Of a stretch of 64,000 nt of DNA, positions 8,151-17,300 are shown in pieces. The stretch's first letter is position 1; each line of letters opens with the position of its first letter. The stretch comes from Saprospiraceae bacterium (GTDB taxonomy: Bacteria > Bacteroidota > Bacteroidia > Chitinophagales > Saprospiraceae): NCBI GenBank assembly GCA_016787525.1, contig JAEUUP010000168.1, positions 1 through 64,000 of the forward strand, written 5' to 3'. The notes beneath the pieces were generated by a model. That model saw only the letters and a program-made list of their open reading frames with translations. It did no database searches and was not told the DNA's origin. The translations under genes were made by a program, and so were the position numbers.

Positions 8151-10481
8151 ATGAAAAAAATATCGTTAATTATACCCTTTTTTATGGCTATCCATAGCCT
8201 TTTTTCACAAGGTCATTTAACACCCCCGCCCTTACGAACAAGTAAAATCGTTACACAAGCTCCCCCTCAGTATATTGGCAAAAAAGTGGTCTATCACCTT
8301 TATATTACTGATACAATCGTCAATTTTTCAGGCAAATTGAGGCGTGCGATTGCCGTAAACGGTCAAATTCCGATGCCAACGCTCTCTTTTACTGAGGGGG
8401 ATACCGCAGAGATTTATGTCCACAATGGCATCAATGAGGAAACGTCTTTGCACTGGCACGGCGTTCTTTTGCCCAATCAATATGACGGTGTGCCGTATTT
8501 GACGACTGCACCTATCAAAACGGGAGAGACGCATTTATACACTTTTCCGATTATTCAAAGCGGCACGTATTGGTATCATTCTCATTCAAAATTGCAAGAG
8601 CAAATCGGGATGTATGGGTCTTTTATCATCTATAAAAAACCCAATGACCCAACGTTTAGAGCAGAGGATAAAATACGTGACTACCCTGTTGTTTTAAGCG
8701 ATTGGACGGATGAAAAACCGTTTGAAGTGCATCGAAAATTGCACAATGCCACCGATTGGTATGCCATTCAAAAAGGTGCAACGCAAAGTTATAGTGAAGC
8801 CATAAAACAAGGTTATTTAGGTGTAAAAATGAAAAATGAGTGGAAACGCATGACTGCCATGGATGTAAGTGATGTGTTTTATGATAAATTTCTCATAAAT
8901 GGCGCAAATCAGAAAGAAGCACCACAATTCAAAGCAGGTGAAAAGGTGCGATTGCGGGTAGCAAATGCGGGTTCTTCCTCCTATTTTTGGATGAAATATG
9001 CAGGTGGTAAAATTACAGTTGTCGGTAGCGACGGCATTGATGTTGAGCCTGTGGAAGTGGATAGATTGATAATTGGTGTTTCTGAAATCTATGATTTGGT
9101 TGTGACAATTCCAGAGGACAATACATCTTATGAGTTTTTAGCAACATCTGAAGACCGTACCAAATCCGCTTCGTTGTGGCTCGGCAGTGGCACTAAAAAA
9201 GCAGCCGTTCCGATGCCTCGATTGAAGTATTTCGAGGGCATGAAAATGATGAACGGCATGATGCACATGAATGGCGATTTGGACGATATGGGGATGCGAA
9301 TGAGCCTCAATCAGATGGATATGAATGTCGTGATGTATCCCGAAATCACAGGGGCTGCACCTAAAAAAGAGATGCAGCATGACATGAAAGACATGAAGCA
9401 CGATATGAAAAACATGTCTCAAAATGATGATAATCGTTACAATGCCAATGCTTTATCTGATATTGTTACGCTAAATTACTCTATGTTGAAATCGCCAACA
9501 AAGACCACTTTGCCAAAAGATGCACCTGTGCGCGAACTGAAATTTGAACTGACGGGCAATATGAATCGCTACCTATGGGCATTAAACAATAAAACCATAT
9601 CTGAAAGCGATAAAATATTGATAAAGGCGGGTGAAAACGTCCGAATCATCATTTACAATGGCTCGATGATGCGGCATCCAATGCACTTACACGGGCATTT
9701 TTTCCGTGTTTTGAATGGTCAAGGCGACTATGCACCGCTTAAAAACGTTTTGGATATTATGCCGATGGAAACCGACACATTAGAGTTTGCGGCAAATGAA
9801 AAAAGCGGTGGCGATTGGTTTTTTCATTGTCATATTTTGTATCACATGATGTCGGGCATGGGTCGTATTTTTAGTTATGAAAATTCACCACCTAATCCTG
9901 AATTGCCTGATAAAAAATGGGCAGATAAACAGGTCTATAAAGACGATAAAGAATACCATTTTATGGCAAGCAACGACTTTGCGACGAATGGTAACGATGG
10001 TATGGCGATGCTACAAAACAAGCGTTGGAGTGTCGGCACAGAGTGGCGTTTGGGCTATCACGACAAGCATGGCTACGAAACGGAAACACATATTGGTCGC
10101 TATATCGGTAAAATGCAGTGGTTAATGCCATTTATCGGTTTCGATTGGCGGTATCGAAAATTGGGCATTGATTTTCAAGAAAAAAATCTTTTTGGGCGCA
10201 CCAATACCAAAGACAACAGGCGGCTTTTCAGCGTTGGAGTGGATTATACGTTACCGATGCTCGTTGTTTTTCAAGCCGAAGTTTATCACGATGGTAATGT
10301 CCGTTTGCAGTTAATGCGCGATGATATTCCGCTTTCAAAACGTTTACGTGCCAGTTTTATGGTTAATTCAGATAAGGAATACATGGTCGGCACACGCTAT
10401 ATTTTCACAAAATATATATCTGCTGCGGCACATTATGACAGCGATATGGGTTTTGGGGTGGGTTTGACGATGAATTATTAG
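8151..10481 (+). CDS. Multicopper oxidase fused to a CopB-like outer-membrane domain
   Basis: The ATG at 8151 gives a clean signal peptide (MKKISLIIPFF to FSQG); an in-frame GTG lies at 8142. The first 590 or so residues are a CopA-type multicopper oxidase with HWHG (about 101-104), YWYHSHS (about 140-146), HPMHLHGHFF and the type-1 block HCHILYHMMSGM. A Met/His-rich segment (residues about 365-425, with MKMMNGMMHMNG and repeated HDMKDMKHDMKN) should bind Cu(I). The last 170 residues are not oxidase: they contain beta-strand patterns (WSVGTEWRLGYHDKHG, MQWLMPFIGFDWRYRK, GVGLTMNY) like the copper-resistance outer-membrane protein CopB. CopA and CopB are separate proteins in proteobacteria, so this fusion would tether the oxidase to the outer membrane. 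Two motif copies lie in the 5' part, in opposite orientations. Confidence 0.9.
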   Translation: MKKISLIIPFFMAIHSLFSQGHLTPPPLRTSKIVTQAPPQYIGKKVVYHLYITDTIVNFSGKLRRAIAVNGQIPMPTLSFTEGDTAEIYVHNGINEETSLHWHGVLLPNQYDGVPYLTTAPIKTGETHLYTFPIIQSGTYWYHSHSKLQEQIGMYGSFIIYKKPNDPTFRAEDKIRDYPVVLSDWTDEKPFEVHRKLHNATDWYAIQKGATQSYSEAIKQGYLGVKMKNEWKRMTAMDVSDVFYDKFLINGANQKEAPQFKAGEKVRLRVANAGSSSYFWMKYAGGKITVVGSDGIDVEPVEVDRLIIGVSEIYDLVVTIPEDNTSYEFLATSEDRTKSASLWLGSGTKKAAVPMPRLKYFEGMKMMNGMMHMNGDLDDMGMRMSLNQMDMNVVMYPEITGAAPKKEMQHDMKDMKHDMKNMSQNDDNRYNANALSDIVTLNYSMLKSPTKTTLPKDAPVRELKFELTGNMNRYLWALNNKTISESDKILIKAGENVRIIIYNGSMMRHPMHLHGHFFRVLNGQGDYAPLKNVLDIMPMETDTLEFAANEKSGGDWFFHCHILYHMMSGMGRIFSYENSPPNPELPDKKWADKQVYKDDKEYHFMASNDFATNGNDGMAMLQNKRWSVGTEWRLGYHDKHGYETETHIGRYIGKMQWLMPFIGFDWRYRKLGIDFQEKNLFGRTNTKDNRRLFSVGVDYTLPMLVVFQAEVYHDGNVRLQLMRDDIPLSKRLRASFMVNSDKEYMVGTRYIFTKYISAAAHYDSDMGFGVGLTMNY

Positions 10482-10542
10482 AAGCTGTTTTGGAGTGTTT
10501 CTCTTTAAAATGGTTTACTTTAATTGCAGAAACGGTGTTATC

Positions 10543-10609
10543 ATTTTGATAGTGACATTAAAAACATGTAAAGTGCTTGAACACTCGTTATTAATGTCAC
10601 TATCAAAAT
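10543..10609. terminator. Bidirectional terminator between convergent genes
   Basis: Perfect 19-base arms, ATTTTGATAGTGACATTAA and its complement at 10591-10609, lie between the + strand oxidase and the - strand ATPase. Confidence 0.75.
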
Positions 10610-10633
10610 TTGTTTATAGTTCTGATATTATAC

Positions 10634-12673
10634 TCAAAATTTCATTTTTTGTATTCTTACAGCGTTCAGTATAGCTAATAAAGCCACCCCAACATCTGCA
10701 AAAACCGCTTCCCACATCGTCGCCAAGCCACCTGCGCCCAATATCAATACAATCGCTTTGACAGCAAAAGCCAGTGTAATATTTTGCCAAACAATGCGCT
10801 TGGTTTGTTTGCCAATGTTTATTGCCATCGCTATTTTACTGGGTTTATCGTCTTGAATGACGACATCTGCCGTTTCAATAGTGGCATCGCTACCCAAACC
10901 GCCCATTGCAATACCGACATCGCTCAACGCCACGACGGGCGCATCATTCACACCATCGCCTACGAAGGCGACTGTTTCGTTTCGGTCTTTAATGGCTTTT
11001 ACTTTGTTGACTTTATCTTCGGGGAGTAAATCGCCAAACGCATTATCTATGCCTAATTTATCCGCCACAAATTTTACGACTGAACTTTTATCGCCACTCA
11101 ACATTGTGGTTTTTACATTCAATTCATGCAGTTTATTGACCGCTTCTTGTGCATCTTCTTTTATGCTGTCAGCAATCGTCAGGTAGCCCACAAATTTTTT
11201 ATCGTAAGCCATAGCAATTAAAGTATAAACAATACTGAGGGGGTCAATATCGTATGGGATGGCAAATTTGTCCATCAATTTAAAATTACCGACCAACAGT
11301 GTTTTGCCTTTTATGTCGGCTTTTAGTCCAAGTCCAGATATTTCTTCTACATTTTTTAAGTCAATACCTGTATCAATTTTTCCAACAAAATCATGTATTG
11401 CTGTGGCAACGGGGTGTGTGCTTTGGCTTTCCAACACATTCACCATTTGGAGGATTTCAGCTTTGTCAAATTCGGGTTTTATGACAACTTCTTGTACTTT
11501 AAAAACGCCTTCGGTCATTGTACCCGTTTTGTCCATTACGACATTTTGAATATTGGCAATAATGTCTAAAAAGTTACTACCTTTAAATAAAATCCCATTT
11601 TTACTGGCTGCTCCTATGCCCCCAAAATAGCCCAATGGAATACTGATAACCAAGGCACAAGGACATGAAATAACCAAGAAAACCAATGCTCTATACAACC
11701 ACTGGCTGAACACATAATGTTCTACAAAAAGCATCGGCAACAAGCAAATCGCAATAGCCAAAAACACGACAATAGGCGTATATATCTTAGCAAATTTGCG
11801 GATAAACAATTCCGTTGGGGCTTTTTGTGCCGTAGCGTCTTGCACCAATGCTAAAATTTTACTCAACTTGCTATCGGTGTAGGCGGTTGTCACTTTTATT
11901 TGTGAAACGGTATTCAAATTTATCATCCCTGCTAATACCGTTTCGCCTTTGGCTTTGGTATCGGGCTTGCTTTCACCAGTCAACGCTGCGGTATTAAAAG
12001 AAGCTGTTTCAGATAATAATTCACCATCTAAGCCCAATTTTTCACCTGATTTTAATTGAATAATTGCCCCAATACCTACTGTTTCGGCTTTAACGATTCG
12101 AGCTTGATTGTTTTCTAAAATAGTTACTTCGTCTGGTCGTTGGTCAAGCAATGTTTTTATGTTTGCTTTTGCCCTTTTTACTGCCAATGTTTGAAAAACT
12201 TCACCAACGGCATAAAACAACATGACCGCAACACCTTCAGGATATTCCCCAATAGCGAATGCGCCAATAGTGGCAATACTCATCAATAAAAACTCTGAAA
12301 ATATTTCGCCTTTGCCCATGCTTTCAAGAGCTTCTTTGACAACAGGAAAACCTACGGGGATGTAAGCCACGACATACAAAACAATCCGTACCCAACCCGT
12401 AAACCATGTTTGAGGAAAATAATTATCTATCACAATGGCAATAGATAACAAAACAAAACTGATAATCGGTGAAAGAAACATTTTTAAAATGCTGTCGCTA
12501 CCGCCTGAATGGTCATGTCCATCATCGTCTCCGTGCGCTTCGTGGTCGTGTCCATCGTGTTCCGAATGACCGTCCTTTAAGAGTTCTTTTGCACCTGCAT
12601 TGGTGTAAATTCTTTCTTCCAATGTGCAGCAAAGTTGTTTGCCGTCTTTATCGTAAATATGTTGATGTTGCAT
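10634..12673 (-). CDS. Heavy-metal P1B-type ATPase (Zn/Cd/Pb type)
   Basis: The 679-residue P1B ATPase has a His/Asp-rich N-terminus (HSEHDGHDHEAHGDDD, about residues 37-60) instead of a ferredoxin-like metal-binding domain. The sequence shows membrane helices, the actuator motif LTGESKP, the transmembrane metal site SCPCALVIS (about 336), the phosphorylation site DKTGTMTEG (about 381), and the hinge GDGVNDAPVVALSDVGIAMG. The CPC motif with an acidic/His-rich tail fits export of Zn2+, Cd2+ or Pb2+ from the cytoplasm. It is the last gene of a - strand operon with a DUF3703 protein, a CzcB-type adaptor and the CusA/CzcA-TolC fusion, which would carry the same metals across the envelope. One motif copy is at 11232-11244. 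Confidence 0.92.
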   Translation of the reverse strand: MQHQHIYDKDGKQLCCTLEERIYTNAGAKELLKDGHSEHDGHDHEAHGDDDGHDHSGGSDSILKMFLSPIISFVLLSIAIVIDNYFPQTWFTGWVRIVLYVVAYIPVGFPVVKEALESMGKGEIFSEFLLMSIATIGAFAIGEYPEGVAVMLFYAVGEVFQTLAVKRAKANIKTLLDQRPDEVTILENNQARIVKAETVGIGAIIQLKSGEKLGLDGELLSETASFNTAALTGESKPDTKAKGETVLAGMINLNTVSQIKVTTAYTDSKLSKILALVQDATAQKAPTELFIRKFAKIYTPIVVFLAIAICLLPMLFVEHYVFSQWLYRALVFLVISCPCALVISIPLGYFGGIGAASKNGILFKGSNFLDIIANIQNVVMDKTGTMTEGVFKVQEVVIKPEFDKAEILQMVNVLESQSTHPVATAIHDFVGKIDTGIDLKNVEEISGLGLKADIKGKTLLVGNFKLMDKFAIPYDIDPLSIVYTLIAMAYDKKFVGYLTIADSIKEDAQEAVNKLHELNVKTTMLSGDKSSVVKFVADKLGIDNAFGDLLPEDKVNKVKAIKDRNETVAFVGDGVNDAPVVALSDVGIAMGGLGSDATIETADVVIQDDKPSKIAMAINIGKQTKRIVWQNITLAFAVKAIVLILGAGGLATMWEAVFADVGVALLAILNAVRIQKMKF

Positions 12674-12676
12674 TTT

Positions 12677-13042
12677 TTATTGATTTTGTTGAAGTATAAT
12701 TATTAAATCGTCTGGAATTTCCATTGGCTTTAATGGCGGTACATTTGCTCCTCCTGTATTACCAACAGGTATTTTGCCAACAAACGACTTGACACCACCG
12801 ACCAATAATCGGGGTAGTTGCCCAATTATTTCTTTACTATTTTTTGTTTTAAAGCCAAATAAAAGCATTTTCCAATGAACAGCCGTGTGTTCAATTGGAT
12901 AGGGTTGTCCTAAAATATGCGCTCTTTCTAAGTGAAGCCAGCAACTCCGAAAATCACTTTTTGCGAAAGCTAATTTTGATTTACGCAATTCTTGCTGATA
13001 GTAGCTATTTAATGCCTTTGGCATTTTTGTATGAATTTTCAT
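12677..13042 (-). CDS. DUF3703 family protein
   Basis: A 121-residue soluble protein. The N-terminal half (FRSCWLHLERAHILGQPYPIEHTAVHWKMLLFG) carries Cys and several His spaced like those of the DUF3703 family, small proteins often found beside czc and znt genes. The C-terminal part is Gly/Pro-rich (GNTGGANVPPLKPMEIPDDL). It ends three bases before the ATPase start, indicating co-transcription. Its biochemical role is not known; metal binding by the conserved His/Cys residues is possible. The start could also be Met7. Confidence 0.75.
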   Translation of the reverse strand: MKIHTKMPKALNSYYQQELRKSKLAFAKSDFRSCWLHLERAHILGQPYPIEHTAVHWKMLLFGFKTKNSKEIIGQLPRLLVGGVKSFVGKIPVGNTGGANVPPLKPMEIPDDLIIILQQNQ

Positions 13043-13063
13043 CTCTAAATTGTATTTTAAGAT

Positions 13064-13092
13064 TGAGCCGACACCCCCTCAGTATCGGCTCA
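13064..13092 (-). terminator. Hairpin carrying the iterated motif in its loop
   Basis: TGAGCCGA (13064-13071) pairs with TCGGCTCA (13085-13092). The loop is almost exactly one copy of the motif, CCCCCTCAGTAT at 13074-13085. It sits between the adaptor stop (13116) and the DUF3703 start; no clear T-run follows on the gene strand, so termination is uncertain. Confidence 0.55.
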
Positions 13093-13115
13093 AAAAATGA
13101 ATGATTTTTACTCAA

Positions 13116-14357
13116 TTAATGGTCATGTTCACCGCCACCACCTTCGGAAACTTGAAGATGCGACCGCAAGTAATAAGCCCCTTTGACGACAATATTTTTT
13201 TTATCATCAAAGGCGTGTAAAGGCGTGATTTGTACAAAGCCCAATTGAGATGCGCCTGTTTTAACTTCAATGCGTTGAAAATGGTATTCGCCTTTTTCTT
13301 CACCTTCCAAAATGAAAATAAACTCCCTGCCTTCGGCTTTGATAACCGCTTCTTGTGGCAAAGCATCTACGGCTTGGCTGCCAATATTTATCAAAGCATT
13401 GACATACATTCCGGGTATCAAAGTATGCTTTTCATTGACAATATCGGCATGAACGGCTACGGATTTTGTTTCATTTTCAAAGGATTTGCCGATGTTAAAT
13501 ATCAGACCTTTAAATTCAGCCCCGTTTTGATTGGTTAAGATAAAACGTACAGTTTGCCCTACTTTGACTTTAAATAAATCCTTCTCATAGACCAATAAAT
13601 CAACGTGCATTTTTGAATTGTCAACAATAGAAAACAACGATTTTCCGACTTCGACAGCACTGCCAATATTGATATTGACATCCGTAATATGTCCGCTAAT
13701 CGGGGCTGTAATATTGATAATGGGCGAATCGGAATTGCCGCCAATGTCAATGTTTTGACTTAAAATACGGATTTGGCTTTGCAATCCCTTGATTTTGCTT
13801 TCTTCCATATTCATATCTGAACGCACCTTTTGAAAGACTTTTTTAGCATTGACATTTTCATCGCTCAATTCTTTTTGACGGGCATATTCCAACTTCAAAT
13901 AGTCTAAATTTACTTCCGATTGGTGCAATTGTTCATAGAGTTTTTCCCGTTCTAAGCGCAAGTTATTGTATGCGATGCTTTGTAAAGTCGCCAAAACTTG
14001 ACCCATTTTGACGTATTGCCCTTCAATAACCTTTATCGTTTTAATCGTTCCTGCCAACGGTACGCTCACTTGTGCTTGATTTTGTGGCGGCAATTTGGTA
14101 TAGCCATTTGTATTAATAACTTCGCTCAAATTCTTTTTTTCAAAACCCGCTAAGACCACACCCGTTGCTTTGTATTGCGCTTCGTTGAGATGCACTTCTT
14201 TTACGCCTTCTGCGGGGGCTTCTTCGCCCTCTTTGTGGGCTTCAGTCCCTTCGGTTTTGTTGCCTTCGGCTTTTTTATTACAGGCATTGAAAGAAAAAAC
14301 ACTTGCTATGATGAATGCTGCAAGGATGCCGCTATAAATTTTAATCTTATTATTCAT
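13116..14357 (-). CDS. CzcB-type RND efflux periplasmic adaptor
   Basis: The 413-residue membrane-fusion lipoprotein has a signal ending in FSFNAC (Cys at about 26), then a Glu/Lys/Gly-rich linker. The core holds the lipoyl half VSVPLAGTIKTIKVIEGQYVKMG, given here as AGTIKTIKVIEGQY, a long coiled hairpin (LRLEREKLYEQLHQSEVNL), the second lipoyl half (ITAPISGHITDVNI) and the beta-barrel. The tail GGGEHDH is His-rich. It lies eleven bases downstream of the CusA-TolC fusion on the same strand, so the two together make a complete tripartite exporter. Its relatives serve Co/Zn/Cd export; with a CPC-type ATPase two genes on, a divalent-metal role is likely. Confidence 0.9.
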   Translation of the reverse strand: MNNKIKIYSGILAAFIIASVFSFNACNKKAEGNKTEGTEAHKEGEEAPAEGVKEVHLNEAQYKATGVVLAGFEKKNLSEVINTNGYTKLPPQNQAQVSVPLAGTIKTIKVIEGQYVKMGQVLATLQSIAYNNLRLEREKLYEQLHQSEVNLDYLKLEYARQKELSDENVNAKKVFQKVRSDMNMEESKIKGLQSQIRILSQNIDIGGNSDSPIINITAPISGHITDVNINIGSAVEVGKSLFSIVDNSKMHVDLLVYEKDLFKVKVGQTVRFILTNQNGAEFKGLIFNIGKSFENETKSVAVHADIVNEKHTLIPGMYVNALINIGSQAVDALPQEAVIKAEGREFIFILEGEEKGEYHFQRIEVKTGASQLGFVQITPLHAFDDKKNIVVKGAYYLRSHLQVSEGGGGEHDH

Positions 14358-14368
14358 TGCTAATTTTT

Positions 14369-17300
14369 TTATTGATTGATGATAAATTGAATAGAAATAA
14401 CCGCTTTATTGAGGTTATTAATGGCTTCTAAATGTGCCTTTTGAATCTCTAAATTGGTTTGCAAAGCCTGTCCATATTCCACATAGCCAATGTCGCCACC
14501 TTGATAGGCTTTTGTTGCATTGCTTATGATGGATTGAGCATTTGGTAAAGCGGTTTTTTCATAATAAGCGACATTCGTTTTCCAAAAATCATATTGTTGC
14601 ACAGACTGTTTCAGTTGACTTTGCAACTGCGTTTGCAAGTAATCATTTTGTTTTTGTTGTACCAATAATTGCAAATTCATTGCATCATTTTTGGCTTTAT
14701 AAGCACTTTTGCCAAATATCGGCACATTTATACCCAAATGAACGCCTTGAAAACGGGGCATTGAGCTGTACGTTTTAGGCTGCCCATTTACTTCTTGCGT
14801 GCCTGCAAAGGATTGGACAAAATAACCGACTTTGAAATCGGGTAAAACATCGGCTTTAACAACATTCTTTTCGGCTTCAATCAGAGCGAGTTGTTGTTTG
14901 GCATAAAGCAAAAGAGGATTATTGTTAATGACTGACGGGTCGTTTATTTCAGTCAAAGGAATACTTGAAAAGCCTGTTTCCGCTATTGAAAAATCATTGG
15001 CATTATTCATCCATTGGTTTAATTTCAATTTTTCAACCGCTATCAGATTATTGATTTGAGCGATATTTTGCTGCAATTGCTGTTGTTTGGTTTCAGCCGT
15101 TGTTTTTTCCAATAAATTACTTTCACCCGTTTTGAATTTCAACGATGCCGCTTTCACAAACTGTTGTAACAAACTATCTTCCCTTTGCAAAACGGTGTTT
15201 AAGGCTTGCAAATACAGTATTTGATACCAACTTTGTTTGATATTAAAAATCAATTCCTGCTTGTTAATCACCAATTTCTGTTGGCTTAAACCCACATTTT
15301 GCTCCGCTAATTGCCTTTTAGCTTTAATCAAAGTTGGATTAGGAATATCTTGTGAAATGCTGAAATTTTCATCAAACCGAACACTATTGACCTGCCCCAA
15401 AGTCGCATTGATATTTGTCTTAGGCAAAGCCAAAATACCCCCCCTCAGTATTTGAGCCGTTTGAACGTCCAAATTATTGGCTTGCAATAAAGGGTTATTT
15501 TTAGTGGCTAAATCAATCGCTTCATTTAATGAAATATTGGGCGTTTGAGCATTTATAGAAACTGAAAAGAAGGTAAGACCTATTAGAATGGCTGTATTAA
15601 TGACCGTTTTTTTCTTCTTCTTAAAACCATTTTCAAGGAAATAATACAAAATTGGTAAGACAATCAGCGTCAATAAAGTCGCTGTAATCAGACCACCAAT
15701 GACCACCGTTGCCAAAGGTTTTTGGACTTCTGCCCCTGCGCCACTACTCAATGCCATAGGCAAAAAGCCCAAAGAAGCCACCGAAGCCGTCATAATGACA
15801 GGACGCAAACGCACTTTTGTACCTTCTTTGATGCGTTCTAAAACATCGCTCATACCTTCGGTTTTTAATTGATTGAAATAACCAATCAACACGATACCAT
15901 TTAAAACGGCAACACCAAACAAGGCAATAAAACCAATACCTGCCGAAATACTAAACGGCATATCCCGCAACCAAAGCCCAAAGACACCGCCAATTGCCGA
16001 TAAAGGAATAGCCGTAAAAATAAGTGCAGATTGTTTGACAGAACCAAAAGTAAAAAACAGCAAAACAAAAATCAGCAACAAAGCGGCTGGCACAGCCACC
16101 GAAAGGCGTTTATTCGCCTCTACTAAATTTTCAAATTGACCGCCATAAGTGATATAATAGCCTTCGGGCAGCTTCAATTTAGCATCTAAACGGGTTTGAA
16201 TGTCATCAACAACGCTTTTAACGTCTCTACCTCTGACATTAAAACCAATAACAATACGCCTTTTACCTTCTTCACGGCTCACTTGTGCGGGACCATTTTC
16301 GTAGGTCACATCAGCCACTTGCTCCAAAGGAATTTGACTACCCGTTGGTAAACTGATAAATAGGTTTTTGACATTAGAAATATCTTGCCGTTCATCTTTT
16401 GCCAAACGCACCACCAAATCGTAGCGTCTTTCGCCTTCATAGACCGTTCCCGACACTTCACCAGCAAAGCCTGTGCGTAAAACCTTATTCAAATCGCCCA
16501 CATTCAAGCCATATAACGCCATTTTATCGGGATTATAGCGCACAGTTATTTGCGGCAAACCTGCCACTTGTTCGGCTTTCATATCTACTGCCCCCTCAGT
16601 ATCTTTAATCAAATTCACGATATTATCAGCCGTAGCTGCCAATTTATCTAAATCATCACCAAATACTTTTATCGCTACATCGCTTCTTACACCCGTCATC
16701 AATTCATTAAAACGCATCTGAATCGGCTGTGAGGCTTCAAATTGAACGCCTGGAATAACCGCCATTTCTTTGAGCATCAGTTCCGATAATTCATTAAAAT
16801 CATGGGTCGTTGTCCACGTTTTTTTATCTTTCAAAATGATAATCATGTCGGCTGTTTCAAGCGGCATGGGGTCGGTTGGAATTTCTGCTGCACCAATTTT
16901 AGATACAACTTCTACAACTTCGGGAAATTTTGATTTTAAAATTTTCTCCAATTTAGTAGCTGTTTCGATAGTTTGATTCAAAGAACTGCCGCCAACAAGT
17001 CTGAAATTAATGGCATAATCACCTTCTTCCAAAGTAGGAATAAATTCACCGCCTAAGCTATTAAAAACGAACATCGCCAAGACAAATAAGGCAACAGCAA
17101 TGCCTAACACCAATGCTTTTGTTTTCAAAGCCCCCCTCAGTATAGGCGTATAAATGCGCTGAATAAAGTGGATTATTTTGTCTGAAATATTGTTTTCATG
17201 TCCTGTTTTTTTACTTAAAAACAAGGCACTCATCATCGGAATATATGTTAATGACAATATAAATGCGCCCAAAATGGCAAAAGAAACCGTTTGTGCCATC

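Noticed and set aside
12469-12699. Frame antisense to the ATPase N-terminus
   Set aside because: His/Arg-rich translation reflects the complementary strand of the His/Asp-rich codons.
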